This document shows, piece after piece, positions 11,166 to 19,544 of a stretch of 64,000 nucleotides of DNA. The notes beneath the pieces were generated by a model. The model saw only the letters and a list, made by a program, of their open reading frames with translations, did not search any database and was not told the origin of the DNA. Source of the stretch: Oceanibaculum indicum P24 (GTDB lineage Bacteria; Pseudomonadota; Alphaproteobacteria; Oceanibaculales; Oceanibaculaceae); assembly GCF_000299935.1 (NCBI RefSeq), contig NZ_AMRL01000007.1, forward strand, positions 62,001-126,000. The letters run 5' to 3'. How positions within the stretch are numbered: position 1 is the first letter of the stretch; every line of letters begins with the position of its first letter. Position numbers and translations under genes: made by a program.

Positions 11166-12131
11166 ATGGCCCGTATCATTACCGCTGCTGCTGCCCAGAT
11201 GGGCCCGATCGCGCGCGCAGAATCCCGCACCTCCTGCGTCAACCGCATGATCGAGATGATGCGCGAGGCGAAGTCGCGCGGCGTGCGCTACATGGTGTTT
11301 CCGGAACTGGCGCTGACCACCTTCTTCCCGCGCTGGTACATGGAGGACTGGAAGGAGGTCGAAACCTTCTTCGAGCGCACCATGCCGACGAAGGAGACGC
11401 TGCCGCTGTTCGAGAAGGCGGCGGAATGGGGCATCGGCTTCTATCTGGGCTATGCCGAGCTGACCGAGGATGGCCACCATTACAACACCTCGATCCTGGT
11501 GAACGACAAGGGCCGCATCGTCGGCAAGTACCGCAAGGTGCACCTGCCCGGCCATTCCGAGCATGAGCCGCACCGCCCCTGGCAGCATCTGGAAAAGCGC
11601 TATTTCGAGCCGGGCGATCTGGGATTCCCGGTCTGGCGCACCATGGGCGCCATCCACGGCATGGCGATCTGCAATGACCGCCGCTGGCCGGAAACCTACC
11701 GCTCGATGAGCCTGCAGGGGGCGGAGATCATCTCGCTCGGCTACAACACGCCGGACGAGAACACCTCGGCCTTCGAGCCGAAACATCTGCGCAACTTCCA
11801 CAACGACCTCGTCGTGCAGGCCAGCGCCTACCAGAATTCCTGCTATGTCATCGCCACCGCGAAGGCCGGCATCGAGGAAGGGGTGGGCATGATCGGCGGC
11901 TCGCTGATCGCGCAGCCCTCGGGCGAGATCGTTGCCAAGGCGCAGACGCTGGAGGACGAGCTGGTGGTCGCCGACCTGCGCCTCGACCTGGTGCAGATGG
12001 GCAAGGAGACGGTGTTCAACTTCGCCAAGCACCGCCGGATCGAGCATTATGGCCGCATCACCAGCCAGACCGGCGTCGAACTGCCGCCGGCCGGCGAGGT
12101 CGAAGGCGAGGACGTGCTGTCCCGCAAGTAA
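11166..12131 (+). CDS. N-carbamoyl-D-amino acid hydrolase (D-carbamoylase, nitrilase superfamily)
   Basis: 321 residues closely resembling Agrobacterium D-carbamoylase. The catalytic triad is at the expected sites: Glu47 in VFPELALTTFFPRW, Lys124 in GKYRKVHLPGH and Cys169 in AICNDRRWPE. The long shared stretch around LEKRYFEPGDLGFPV is characteristic of D-carbamoylases rather than beta-ureidopropionases. It converts N-carbamoyl-D-amino acids to the D-amino acid, CO2 and ammonia in the cytoplasm. It begins 17 bases after the hydantoinase stop with a GGAGG site, which supports a joint pathway. Confidence 0.92.
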   Translation: MARIITAAAAQMGPIARAESRTSCVNRMIEMMREAKSRGVRYMVFPELALTTFFPRWYMEDWKEVETFFERTMPTKETLPLFEKAAEWGIGFYLGYAELTEDGHHYNTSILVNDKGRIVGKYRKVHLPGHSEHEPHRPWQHLEKRYFEPGDLGFPVWRTMGAIHGMAICNDRRWPETYRSMSLQGAEIISLGYNTPDENTSAFEPKHLRNFHNDLVVQASAYQNSCYVIATAKAGIEEGVGMIGGSLIAQPSGEIVAKAQTLEDELVVADLRLDLVQMGKETVFNFAKHRRIEHYGRITSQTGVELPPAGEVEGEDVLSRK

Positions 12132-12160
12132 GGGCGTGCCGTTCGTCGGGCCATCATTGT

Positions 12161-12300
12161 CCTTCGAGACGCATGCTAGCGCATGCTCCTCAGGACGAGG
12201 TCATGGTTGGATGACCGGCAGTGCGTTCTGGGGCGGTGCCCCTTGGTGACCTCATGCTGAGGAGCCCTCTCCAAAGTATTTTGGAGAGGGCGTCTCGAAG
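12161..12300. repeat. Inverted pair of CTTCGAGACGC-type intergenic repeats with internal hairpins
   Basis: The left arm (12161-12203) reads CCTTCGAGACGC, a short GCATGC palindrome, then CTCCTCAG and GAGGTC. The right arm (12248-12300) is the same element inverted: GACCTC, CTGAGGAG, a perfect 11-bp hairpin (12265-12275 with 12280-12290, four-base loop), then CGTCTCGAAG. This family is common between genes in alphaproteobacteria. It lies between the carbamoylase and racemase genes and could form an mRNA processing or termination structure. Confidence 0.75.
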
Positions 12301-12368
12301 CATAAGGCGGCATGCTCCACCGGATTTGGGGCGTAGGCGGTTAAGGGTATTTCAGGAGGCACAGCGCC

Positions 12369-13130
12369 ATGAAGATCCTGGTCATCAATCCGAACACCAC
12401 CCAGTCGATGACCGATACCATCGGCCATGCGGCGGCGCGGGCGGCGTCCCCCGGCACCACCACGGTGACGGTGCAGCCGGACAAGGGGCCGGTCTCCATC
12501 GAAAGCCAGTATGACAGCGCCTTCTGCGTGCCCGGCATGCTGGAGATCATCCGGGCGGCGGAGGAAGAGGGCGGCTATGCCGGCTATGTCGTCGCCTGTT
12601 TCCGCGATCCGGGGCTGGAGGCGGCGCGCGAGATCGCGACCGGGCCGGTCATCGGCATCTGCGAGGCGGCGATGCACGCGGCCAGCATGCTCGGCAAGGG
12701 CTTCACGGTGGTCAGCACGCTGAAGCGCTCCGCCAAGGTGCAGTACGATCTTGCCCGCAAATACGGCTTCATCGACCAGCTAATGAGCGTGCGCGCCGCC
12801 GGCGTGCCGGTGCTGGAGCTGGAGGACGCGCATTCCGGCGCCGCCGACAAGGTGAAGGCGGAGACGCTGAAGGCCATTGAGGAGGATGGTGCGGAATGCG
12901 TGCTGCTGGGCTGCGCCGGCATGGTCGATCTGGCGCAGCGCCTGACCCAGGAAACCGGCATTCCGGTGATGGACGGCGTCACGGTTGCGGTGAAGATGGT
13001 GGAGGCGCTGGCCGGCCTCGGCCTTGGCACCTCGAAGATCGTCTCCTACGCCCAGCCGCGCGAAAAGCCCTATACCGGCGCCTTCGCGGGCAACGCGCCC
13101 GGCCCGGTTCGCAAGCGCGCGGCGGAGTAG
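12369..13130 (+). CDS. Hydantoin racemase (Asp/Glu/hydantoin racemase family)
   Basis: 253 residues. The N-terminus MKILVINPNTTQSMT is the family hallmark. The two catalytic cysteines are Cys77 (VVACFRDPG) and Cys182 (LLGCAGM). The enzyme racemises 5-monosubstituted hydantoins so that the D-specific hydantoinase can use both isomers. It is separated from the carbamoylase by about 240 bases that hold an inverted repeat, but has its own good ribosome site (AGGAGG at about 10 bases). Allantoin racemase is the main alternative, since that family is close; the neighbouring D-carbamoylase makes hydantoin racemase more likely. Confidence 0.88.
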   Translation: MKILVINPNTTQSMTDTIGHAAARAASPGTTTVTVQPDKGPVSIESQYDSAFCVPGMLEIIRAAEEEGGYAGYVVACFRDPGLEAAREIATGPVIGICEAAMHAASMLGKGFTVVSTLKRSAKVQYDLARKYGFIDQLMSVRAAGVPVLELEDAHSGAADKVKAETLKAIEEDGAECVLLGCAGMVDLAQRLTQETGIPVMDGVTVAVKMVEALAGLGLGTSKIVSYAQPREKPYTGAFAGNAPGPVRKRAAE

Positions 13131-13148
13131 GCAGGAGGCATTCCTGTG

Positions 13149-13206
13149 CTTCGAGACGCCACGCCGGTCGCTGTGAGCTAAGGGATCCGGCGGGGCGCCT
13201 CGAAGG
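13149..13206. repeat. CTTCGAGACGCC hairpin repeat
   Basis: CTTCGAGACGCC at the left and GGCGCCTCGAAG at the right can fold into an imperfect hairpin. It is another copy of the CTTCGAG repeat family seen at 12161-12300. It lies just after the racemase stop, in the space between that gene and the convergent RNase D gene. Confidence 0.6.
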
Positions 13207-13224
13207 ACAGAAGGGATAAAAGCT

Positions 13225-13275
13225 CCCCCGTCATTCCCGCCCGTCATCCCGGTTAGGGGAGCGGGAATCCACGGG
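13225..13275. repeat. TCATTCCCGC / GCGGGAATCCA inverted intergenic repeat
   Basis: CCCGTCATTCCCGC and GCGGGAATCCACGGG face each other across about 20 bases. Elements of this type are frequent between alphaproteobacterial genes. It fills part of the gap between the convergent racemase and RNase D genes and may act as a bidirectional terminator-like structure, though no T run is present. Confidence 0.55.
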
Positions 13276-13361
13276 TCGGCTGTCCCCATTGTCGGTGTAG
13301 GCAGCCTAGCGTGGGCCTCCTGGAGGGGGCCCCAGAAGGCGACGCTAAAGTTAACGACGGA

Positions 13362-14534
13362 TCAGGGCGCGGGTTCCAATTCGTGGACCGGAACGACGCG
13401 AACGCTGCTGCCATCGGCGGTCAGCGCCAGCCTGCCATGCTTCAGCGCCAGTGCATCCTCGCCGAAAATTTCCCGCCGCCAGCCGCGCAGCGCCGGCGTG
13501 TCGGCATTGTCGTCGGCGGCGATGGCTTCCAGGTCGGCGCTGTTGGCGACCAGCTTCTGGGCGGCCTGATGCTCCTCGCAGCGCAGCTTCAGCAGCACCT
13601 TCAGCAGTTCCAGGATCGGGCCGCGGCCAGCCGGCAGGTCGGCCTTCTGCGGCAGTTCCGGGCGCTGCTCCTTCGGCAGGTCCAGCCCGCGCTGGGCGGC
13701 TTCCAGCAGCTGCCGGCCCATCGGCCCCTCGGCGAAGCCCTTGGAGAGCGCGCGGATCTTCGCCAGCTCGTCGGCATTGTTCGGCACGCGCGCAGCGATC
13801 TCCAGCAGCGCCTCGTCGCGCAGCAGCCGGTTGCGCGGCAGGTCGCGCTTGCGTGCCTCGATTTCGCGCCAGGCCGCAATCTCGCGCAGGATCGCCAGGA
13901 ACTTGGTGCTGTTGGTGCGTGGCTTCAGCCGGCGCCAGCTGTCCATCGGGTCGGCATCGTATGTGGCGGGGTTGCTCAGCACCGCCATTTCCTCGGTCAG
14001 CCAGGAGGCGCGGCCGTTCTTCTCCAGCATCGCCGACAGCTTGTCGTAGATGATTCGCAGATGCGTCACGTCGGCCAGCGCATAGTCCAGCTGGTGCGGC
14101 GCCAGCGGCCGGTGCGACCAGTCGGTGAAGCGCGAGCTCTTGTCGATGCGGGCATTAACCAGCTTGGTCGCCAGCGTCTCATAGCCGACCGAATCGCCGA
14201 AGCCGCAGACCATCGCCGCGACCTGGGTGTCGAACAGCGGCGCAGGCACAACGCCGGTCAGCTGGTAGAAGATCTCGATATCCTGCCGGGCGGCGTGAAA
14301 CACTTTCAGGATACCGGGATCGGCCAGCAGGTCGAATACCGGCTTCAGGTCGATGCCGGGCGCCAGCGGGTCGATGGCGGCGGCCGTATCGGGGCCGGCG
14401 AGCTGGATCAGGCAGAGCTGCGGGTAATAGGTCTTCTCCCGCATGAACTCGGTATCGACAGTGATGTACTCAGCCTTGGCAAGACCGCGGCAGAAGACGT
14501 CCAGCGTCTTCGTATCGGTGATGAGTGTCGTCAT
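13362..14534 (-). CDS. rnd: Ribonuclease D
   Basis: 390 residues. The DEDDy 3'-5' exonuclease residues are all visible: Asp27 and Glu29 (VDTEFMRE), Asp85 (HAARQDIE), and Tyr151 with Asp155 (YALADV). An HRDC helical domain follows (about residues 205-290, RNRLLRDEALLEIAAR). The enzyme trims tRNA precursors and other structured RNAs. The gene stands alone, convergent with the hydantoin operon and followed on its own strand by a diguanylate cyclase running the same way upstream. Confidence 0.95.
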   Translation of the reverse strand: MTTLITDTKTLDVFCRGLAKAEYITVDTEFMREKTYYPQLCLIQLAGPDTAAAIDPLAPGIDLKPVFDLLADPGILKVFHAARQDIEIFYQLTGVVPAPLFDTQVAAMVCGFGDSVGYETLATKLVNARIDKSSRFTDWSHRPLAPHQLDYALADVTHLRIIYDKLSAMLEKNGRASWLTEEMAVLSNPATYDADPMDSWRRLKPRTNSTKFLAILREIAAWREIEARKRDLPRNRLLRDEALLEIAARVPNNADELAKIRALSKGFAEGPMGRQLLEAAQRGLDLPKEQRPELPQKADLPAGRGPILELLKVLLKLRCEEHQAAQKLVANSADLEAIAADDNADTPALRGWRREIFGEDALALKHGRLALTADGSSVRVVPVHELEPAP

Positions 14535-14575
14535 GCCCGTCTCATAGCATCCGCCGGCGCGCCGGCAAAGGCGTA

Positions 14576-15322
14576 TCAGGCGGCGATGCGGCTCCGGCCA
14601 CGCTTGCGGTCATACATGCGGCGGTCGGCGCGCTCCAGCAACGCCTCGGGGCTGTCGTCGGGTGAGAAGGCGACCGCGCCGACGCTGGCCGTCACCGAGA
14701 TCGCGATACCGTCATGGACGATGCTGACCTGCTCCAGCGCCTGCGCGATGTCGCGCACGCGGCGGAAGCCCTGCGTCGCGCTGGTGCGGGTGAGCAGGGC
14801 CGCGAACTCGTCGCCGCCCAGCCGGCCGACGCTGTCATGCTGGCGCACCTTGTGCGACAGCAGGCGGGCGATCTCGCACAGCACGGCATTGCCGGCGCTG
14901 TGGCCATAGGTGTCGTTGATCTTCTTGAAGTCGTCGATGTCGGCATAGATCAGCACGCCGCCGATGCCGGTGCGCTGTGCCTCGGCCAGCCCGGCGGAAA
15001 CCTGGCGGTTGAAGCCGCGCCAGTTGAACAGGCCGGTCAGATCGTCGTTCAGGCTCAGCATCTCCAGCCGCTCGATCTCGGCCTGCTGCTTCTTGATGAT
15101 CTGCTCCGCCTCGGCCAGCGCGAGGGCGAGGCGCAGCACGTCGCTGCGCTTGCTCTCATCCGTCGGCAGTGGCGTGGCGCCCATCAGGCGCGCCGTCTCC
15201 GAAAGCCAGCGCTCGATATGGTAGTCGAGCCGCGGCTGCTCCTCACCCCATGCTGCAGGCAGCGGGATCGGCTGGCTGTTCTGCGCGGGCGGCAGGATTG
15301 TGACGGTGGCATGCAGGCTCAT
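14576..15322 (-). CDS. Diguanylate cyclase (GGDEF domain)
   Basis: 248 residues: an N-terminal region without a recognised sensor domain, a coiled-coil stretch (about 62-92), then a GGDEF domain with DDLTGLFNWRGF at 93-104, an intact active-site GGDEF at 169-173 and the inhibitory I-site RQHD at 160-163 exactly five residues before it. It should therefore make c-di-GMP from GTP and be feedback-inhibited. No signal peptide or membrane helix is seen, so it is likely cytoplasmic. Confidence 0.93.
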   Translation of the reverse strand: MSLHATVTILPPAQNSQPIPLPAAWGEEQPRLDYHIERWLSETARLMGATPLPTDESKRSDVLRLALALAEAEQIIKKQQAEIERLEMLSLNDDLTGLFNWRGFNRQVSAGLAEAQRTGIGGVLIYADIDDFKKINDTYGHSAGNAVLCEIARLLSHKVRQHDSVGRLGGDEFAALLTRTSATQGFRRVRDIAQALEQVSIVHDGIAISVTASVGAVAFSPDDSPEALLERADRRMYDRKRGRSRIAA

Positions 15323-15433
15323 GGCGAAGTTCCGCTCGTTGAAACGAATGTCCCTCCCTCTGGAGCAATCGCCGTGCCACGTCCTAATTTGTTGATTTAA
15401 AGTGTGTATTCAGAAGTTCGGATGATGCTGGGC

Positions 15434-15460
15434 GGGGGCAGCCCGGCAAAAGCTACCCCC
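15434..15460 (-). other. Stable GC-rich hairpin downstream of the dehydrogenase gene
   Basis: On the minus strand GGGGGTAGC (15460-15452) pairs with GCTGCCCCC (15442-15434), nine pairs with one wobble and a nine-base loop. It lies between the stop of the 2-hydroxyacid dehydrogenase and the start of the diguanylate cyclase. No T run follows, so it may stabilise or attenuate the transcript rather than end it. Confidence 0.4.
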
Positions 15461-15502
15461 TGCCAGCGGTATTATCGTCCACTCTTGCCTAGGCAACCCG
15501 GT

Positions 15503-16492
15503 CTAGGCGACGCGATCCCTGGGCGGCTTCCCGGCGAAGAAGGCGTCCAGATTGTCGAGCGCCCGGAAGCCCATGGCATCGCGCGTCTCCTTCGTGGCGC
15601 TGCCGATATGCGGCAGCAGGAAGCAGTTGGGCAGATCGCGGTAGCCCGGATGGATGGCGGGCTCATTCGCGAACACGTCCAGCCCGGCGGCAGCCAGCTT
15701 GCCGGATGTCAGCGCCGCGATCAGCGATTCGTCATGCACGATGCTGCCGCGCGCCGTGTTCACCACCACCGCGCCATCGGGCATGCGGGCGATCCGGTCC
15801 GCATTCAGGAAATGATGGGTCTCCTTTGTCGCCGGGCAGTTGATCGACAGGAAATCGGCAACGGTCAGCAATTCCTCCGGGTCTTCGTGGAAGATCGCGC
15901 CCTGCTCCAGCTCCGGGGACAGGCGGCTGCGGTTGTTGTAGTGAATCTCCATCTCGAAGCCGCGCGCCCGCTGCGCCACGGCGCGGCCGATCCGGCCCAT
16001 GCCCAGGATGGCGAGGCGCTTGCCGGTCACATGCACGCCCAGCATGCCGGTCGGTTCCCACCGGCCCCAGCGATCCTCGCGCACCATGCGCTCGCCCTCA
16101 TAGGCGCGCCGCGCGGCGGCCAGCAGCAACAGCAGGGTGGTGTCCGCCGTGGCGTCGGTCAGCACGTCGGGCGTGTTGGTCACGGCAAGGCCGCGCGCCT
16201 TCGCCGCCGCGATGTCGATATGGTCATGCCCGACGGAAAAGGTGGCGACGATCTTTATCTCCGGCGGCAGCTTTTCGATGATGGCGGCGGGCAGCTTCTC
16301 GGTGGAGCAGACCAGGATGCCGTCATGGCCGGCGCTCTCCGCCACCAGCCGGGCGCCATCGAATACGCTGTCCGTGGGGTTGAAGGTCGCGTCATAGTCG
16401 CGCGCCAGCCGCGCCTCTACGGCGGCGGGCAGCTTGCGGGTGACCAGAATGCGCGGCTTGCCTGCGCTGTTCTGCGGATGGGTCGATGCCAT
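15503..16492 (-). CDS. D-isomer-specific 2-hydroxyacid dehydrogenase (glyoxylate/hydroxypyruvate reductase-like)
   Basis: 329 residues with the two-domain family layout. The NAD(P) motif GMGRIGRAVA is near residue 165. The catalytic set Arg (NTARGSIV), Glu (FANEPAIHP) and His (LLPHIGSA) is complete. NNRSR after the nucleotide fold suggests NADPH preference, as in glyoxylate reductases. It reduces small 2-oxoacids such as glyoxylate or hydroxypyruvate. It stands alone, divergent from eipB. Confidence 0.9.
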   Translation of the reverse strand: MASTHPQNSAGKPRILVTRKLPAAVEARLARDYDATFNPTDSVFDGARLVAESAGHDGILVCSTEKLPAAIIEKLPPEIKIVATFSVGHDHIDIAAAKARGLAVTNTPDVLTDATADTTLLLLLAAARRAYEGERMVREDRWGRWEPTGMLGVHVTGKRLAILGMGRIGRAVAQRARGFEMEIHYNNRSRLSPELEQGAIFHEDPEELLTVADFLSINCPATKETHHFLNADRIARMPDGAVVVNTARGSIVHDESLIAALTSGKLAAAGLDVFANEPAIHPGYRDLPNCFLLPHIGSATKETRDAMGFRALDNLDAFFAGKPPRDRVA

Positions 16493-16644
16493 GAAACCTC
16501 CTTATTGATGTCGGCAAGCTATTGTCTTTATGGGGTGCCCCTTTGCGGGTGCGCTTGCCTGGCCTCTCCGGCACTATAGCGTGGAGGACACATGGGCAAG
16601 CGGCAACCGCCGCATGGATGCCCTGCGTGCCGAAGGAGAAGTGT

Positions 16645-17436
16645 ATGGCTTGGCGATATCGGGTTGGGCTTGTCGTGGCGGCGGTGGCGTTGCTGGGCGC
16701 GGGGGCCGCGCAGGCCTATGACGTCGCGCCGCACCGTGCGGTCTATCGCATGGCGCTGGCCAAGGCGGCGTCCGGCAGCGGCATCGCCACGGCGGAAGGT
16801 GCGATGGCGCTGGAATGGGGCGAGAGCTGCGAGGGCTGGACGGTCGAGCAGCGCTACCGGCTGAAGCTGGGCTACACCCAGGGCGGCGAATCCGATGTTG
16901 CCGTCTCCTTCGCGACCTATGAGGCGAAGGATGGCAGCAGCTACCGCTTCTTCATCGAGCGCGCGCGTCCCGGCAGCATGCCGGAGAATATCAGCGGCAA
17001 GGCAGTGCGCGGCCCGGCGGGCGTGCGCGCCGAGTTTGAGGCGCCGGAGCCGGTAAAGCTCGACCTGCCGAAGGACGTGCTGTTCCCGACCCAGCACAGC
17101 CTCGCCATCCTCGGTGCCGCCGAAGCCGGGCAAAAATTCCTCAGTGGCATGGTGTTCGACGGCAACGAGGTGGAGGAGGCGACGGAAATCACCGCCGTCA
17201 TCGGCAAGCAGATTCCCGCCCCCACGGAAGGCGAGGAGCTGCTGCGCCGCCCCTCCTGGCCGGTGCGGCTGGCCTTCTTCGGCCCGGACAATGCGCCGGG
17301 CGGCCTGCCGGATTACGAAATGGGCATCCGGCTCTACGACAATGGCATCGTGACCGAGATGAAGCTGGACTATGGCGACTTCGTCGTCGATGCCACCCTC
17401 GACAAGCTGGAGAAGCTGCCGAAGCCGGGATGCTGA
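16645..17436 (+). CDS. eipB: Cell-envelope integrity protein EipB (DUF1849)
   Basis: 263 residues with a Sec signal peptide (about 1-24, cut after AQA). It matches the alphaproteobacterial DUF1849/EipB family, a periplasmic beta-spiral protein needed for envelope integrity in Brucella. The two cysteines known to form the disulfide are present: Cys62 (GESCEGW) and the C-terminal Cys263 (KPGC). ATG 16645 has an AAGGAGA site. The family is essentially alphaproteobacterial, so this gene is also a taxonomic marker. Confidence 0.88.
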   Translation: MAWRYRVGLVVAAVALLGAGAAQAYDVAPHRAVYRMALAKAASGSGIATAEGAMALEWGESCEGWTVEQRYRLKLGYTQGGESDVAVSFATYEAKDGSSYRFFIERARPGSMPENISGKAVRGPAGVRAEFEAPEPVKLDLPKDVLFPTQHSLAILGAAEAGQKFLSGMVFDGNEVEEATEITAVIGKQIPAPTEGEELLRRPSWPVRLAFFGPDNAPGGLPDYEMGIRLYDNGIVTEMKLDYGDFVVDATLDKLEKLPKPGC

Positions 17437-17516
17437 CCCGCGCTTTCGGGCAGTTGTGCGGGCCATCGCCCGCCGCTAGCGTTCTCCCATAAGAAGAAAC
17501 AAGAGGGAGGGGGCGC

Positions 17517-18134
17517 ATGAGGGTGTGCCGGATGGGCGTGTACCGGTGCCTTATGGTTGCTGGCACTCTGCTGCTGATGGCAGCAGGTTCGGCGGATGCC
17601 GGGGGCGATAACGCCGCCAGCGAGGACCGGTTGCGGCTGGACCAGCAGGCCTATGGCCTGCTGCGTTATGAATGGGGCCAGTACGCCCACCTCAACGACA
17701 TCACGATGCTGCGCGGCGACGTCACCTGCGATGGGCAGGAGGACCGCGTTCTGGGCTGGCTCGACCGGGACAGCCCGGAAGGGCTGTTCTACCGCGTCAT
17801 GCTGGCGACCGATGCGGTCGGCAAGGACGAAGCCTTCTCGGTGCTGGGCAACATGGCCGCGATGTCGGTCAGCCTGCCGGCGGACCGCAAGGGGGCGGTG
17901 CATATGGAAGCCGGCGAGCCGCTGTTTTGTTCGCGTGGCGAACTGCCGGAAGTGACGATCACGCTGGAGTCATACACAAAGGCTGAGGCAGTCGCGCTCA
18001 CCGGCTTGGGCGATGCCTGCGGCACCACAATCCGCCTCGATGACGGGCTGTGCGATTCGATCCGCCTGTTCTGGCTGCGTCGCCCGCTGGGCCGCCCGGT
18101 CGATGGCGAGCGCTTCGTGCTCCACCGCAACTGA
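17517..18134 (+). CDS. Secreted protein of unknown function
   Basis: 205 residues with a signal peptide (about 1-28, GSADA cleavage region). The mature part has five cysteines (TCDGQED, LFCSRGE, DACGTT, GLCDS) which could form disulfides, and a segment DVTCDGQEDRVLGWLDRD reminiscent of lysozyme-inhibitor-like or FG-GAP-like secreted proteins, but I do not recognise the family. It starts after a GAGGGAGG ribosome site, 80 bases behind eipB, and the next gene begins 11 bases after its stop, so it may be co-transcribed with the MFS transporter. Confidence 0.7.
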   Translation: MRVCRMGVYRCLMVAGTLLLMAAGSADAGGDNAASEDRLRLDQQAYGLLRYEWGQYAHLNDITMLRGDVTCDGQEDRVLGWLDRDSPEGLFYRVMLATDAVGKDEAFSVLGNMAAMSVSLPADRKGAVHMEAGEPLFCSRGELPEVTITLESYTKAEAVALTGLGDACGTTIRLDDGLCDSIRLFWLRRPLGRPVDGERFVLHRN

Positions 18135-18145
18135 GGGCCGGCCGC

Positions 18146-19327
18146 ATGTGGCGCGAAATTCCCTATATGCCGCTGTTCGCCACCCTGTTCGTGCAGGCGC
18201 TGGCGACCATGTCAGCCTATTCCATCCCGGCTGCCGCCCCGGCGATTGCTGCCGATGTCGGCGTCGATGGCGCGCGGGTCGGGCTGTTCATCTCCATCGT
18301 CTATGGTGTCGGTATCTTTTCCGCCGTGCTGAGCCCCAGCTTCGTGCACCGCTTCGGTGCGGTCAGGGTCAGCCAGGTCATCCTGGTCTGCACCATCGTC
18401 ATGCTGCTGACCGCCGCGCTGGGCGGCACGGCGGGCGCCATCGCGCTGTCCGGCGTGCTGCTGGGCTTCGCCTATGGCGCGACAGCACCCTCCAGCTCCC
18501 ACCTGCTGATCAGCCGCACACCGGTGCGCCTGCGCAACCTCGTCTTCTCGATCCGGCAGATCGGCGTGCCGCTGGGCGGCGTCATGGGCGGGCTGCTGGT
18601 ACCGCCGCTGGTGCTGGGCTTCGACTGGCAGACAGCACTGCTGGTACAGCTTGGTCCCGCCATCCTGCTGCTGGTGCTGCTGCAGGCGATGCGGCGGGAA
18701 TACGATGCCGACCGCGACGTGGCGCGCGCGCTGACGCGCGGCAATGCGCTGGCGCCCCTGCGGCTGCTGATCGAGCTGCCGGAGGTGCGCATCCTGTGCA
18801 TCGCCATGTTCTGCTATGCCGGCGCGCAGCTCTGCTTCATCGCCTTCATGGCGGTGCATCTGACCAGCATGGCGGAGATGAGCCTGATCCGCGCCGGGCA
18901 GGCGCTGGCTATGTTCCAGATTGCCGGCGTGATCTCGCGCCCGATCTGGGGCTGGATGGCTGACACTGTGATCTCCGCCCGGCTGCTGCTGGCGCTGCAC
19001 GGCATCGTCATGGCAGGGGCAGCGGTTGCCGCCGGCCAGTTCGGCGCCGACTGGCCCTATGCGCTGATCCTGCTGGTCTGTGCGGTGGCGGGGGCGACGG
19101 CCAGCGGCTTCACCGGCATTGCCTTCGCCGAATATGCACGCATCGGCGGGCCGGGCCGCACGGCGGAATCCAGCGGGCTTGCCGCCTCCATGATGTTCCT
19201 CGGCGTGATGTCGATGCCGGCGGTGTTCAGCGTGATGGTCGCCTCAGGCCAGACCTATGGCGTGGCCTATGGCGCGGTCGCCATCGTGACCGGGCTGAGC
19301 GGCCTGATGCTGCTGCGCCGGGAATAG
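18146..19327 (+). CDS. MFS transporter
   Basis: 393 residues with about 12 hydrophobic helices and a central cytoplasmic loop (RREYDADRDVARALTRGNAL). Family-like features include a basic loop after helix 2 (SFVHRFGAVRVSQ) and the repeat of the fold in the second half. The frame is open upstream, but ATG 18146 immediately after the secreted-protein stop gives the expected N-terminal helix. The substrate is unknown; it resembles small-molecule exporters of the YbfB/CynX-like group only loosely. Confidence 0.85.
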   Translation: MWREIPYMPLFATLFVQALATMSAYSIPAAAPAIAADVGVDGARVGLFISIVYGVGIFSAVLSPSFVHRFGAVRVSQVILVCTIVMLLTAALGGTAGAIALSGVLLGFAYGATAPSSSHLLISRTPVRLRNLVFSIRQIGVPLGGVMGGLLVPPLVLGFDWQTALLVQLGPAILLLVLLQAMRREYDADRDVARALTRGNALAPLRLLIELPEVRILCIAMFCYAGAQLCFIAFMAVHLTSMAEMSLIRAGQALAMFQIAGVISRPIWGWMADTVISARLLLALHGIVMAGAAVAAGQFGADWPYALILLVCAVAGATASGFTGIAFAEYARIGGPGRTAESSGLAASMMFLGVMSMPAVFSVMVASGQTYGVAYGAVAIVTGLSGLMLLRRE

Positions 19328-19369
19328 CCGGATGAGCAGCGCCATATGCGCGATTTTGCATTTTTCGCG

Positions 19370-19401
19370 CTGCACAATATTTCGGCATAAAAATTGTGCA
19401 G
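19370..19401. promoter_or_regulatory. Inverted repeat upstream of the Pot-type operon (candidate operator)
   Basis: CTGCACAAT (19370-19378) and ATTGTGCAG (19393-19401) form a perfect 9-bp inverted repeat with a 14-base AT-rich spacer, inside an unusually AT-rich 215-base gap before the importer operon. A TATATT box follows at 19406-19411. It could be an operator for a dimeric regulator. No regulator gene is adjacent. Confidence 0.5.
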
Positions 19402-19544
19402 ATGCTATATTAGGGTAATATTAGTTCGTAATTTCAACAGGATAAAAAATTTCCAGAAAGACTCGCTCGTCCTGAAAATGTGTTTTAAGCTTACAACTTA
19501 GTAAGAAAAAACAACAAGCGAACGACGGAACAGGTGGGCTCTGG

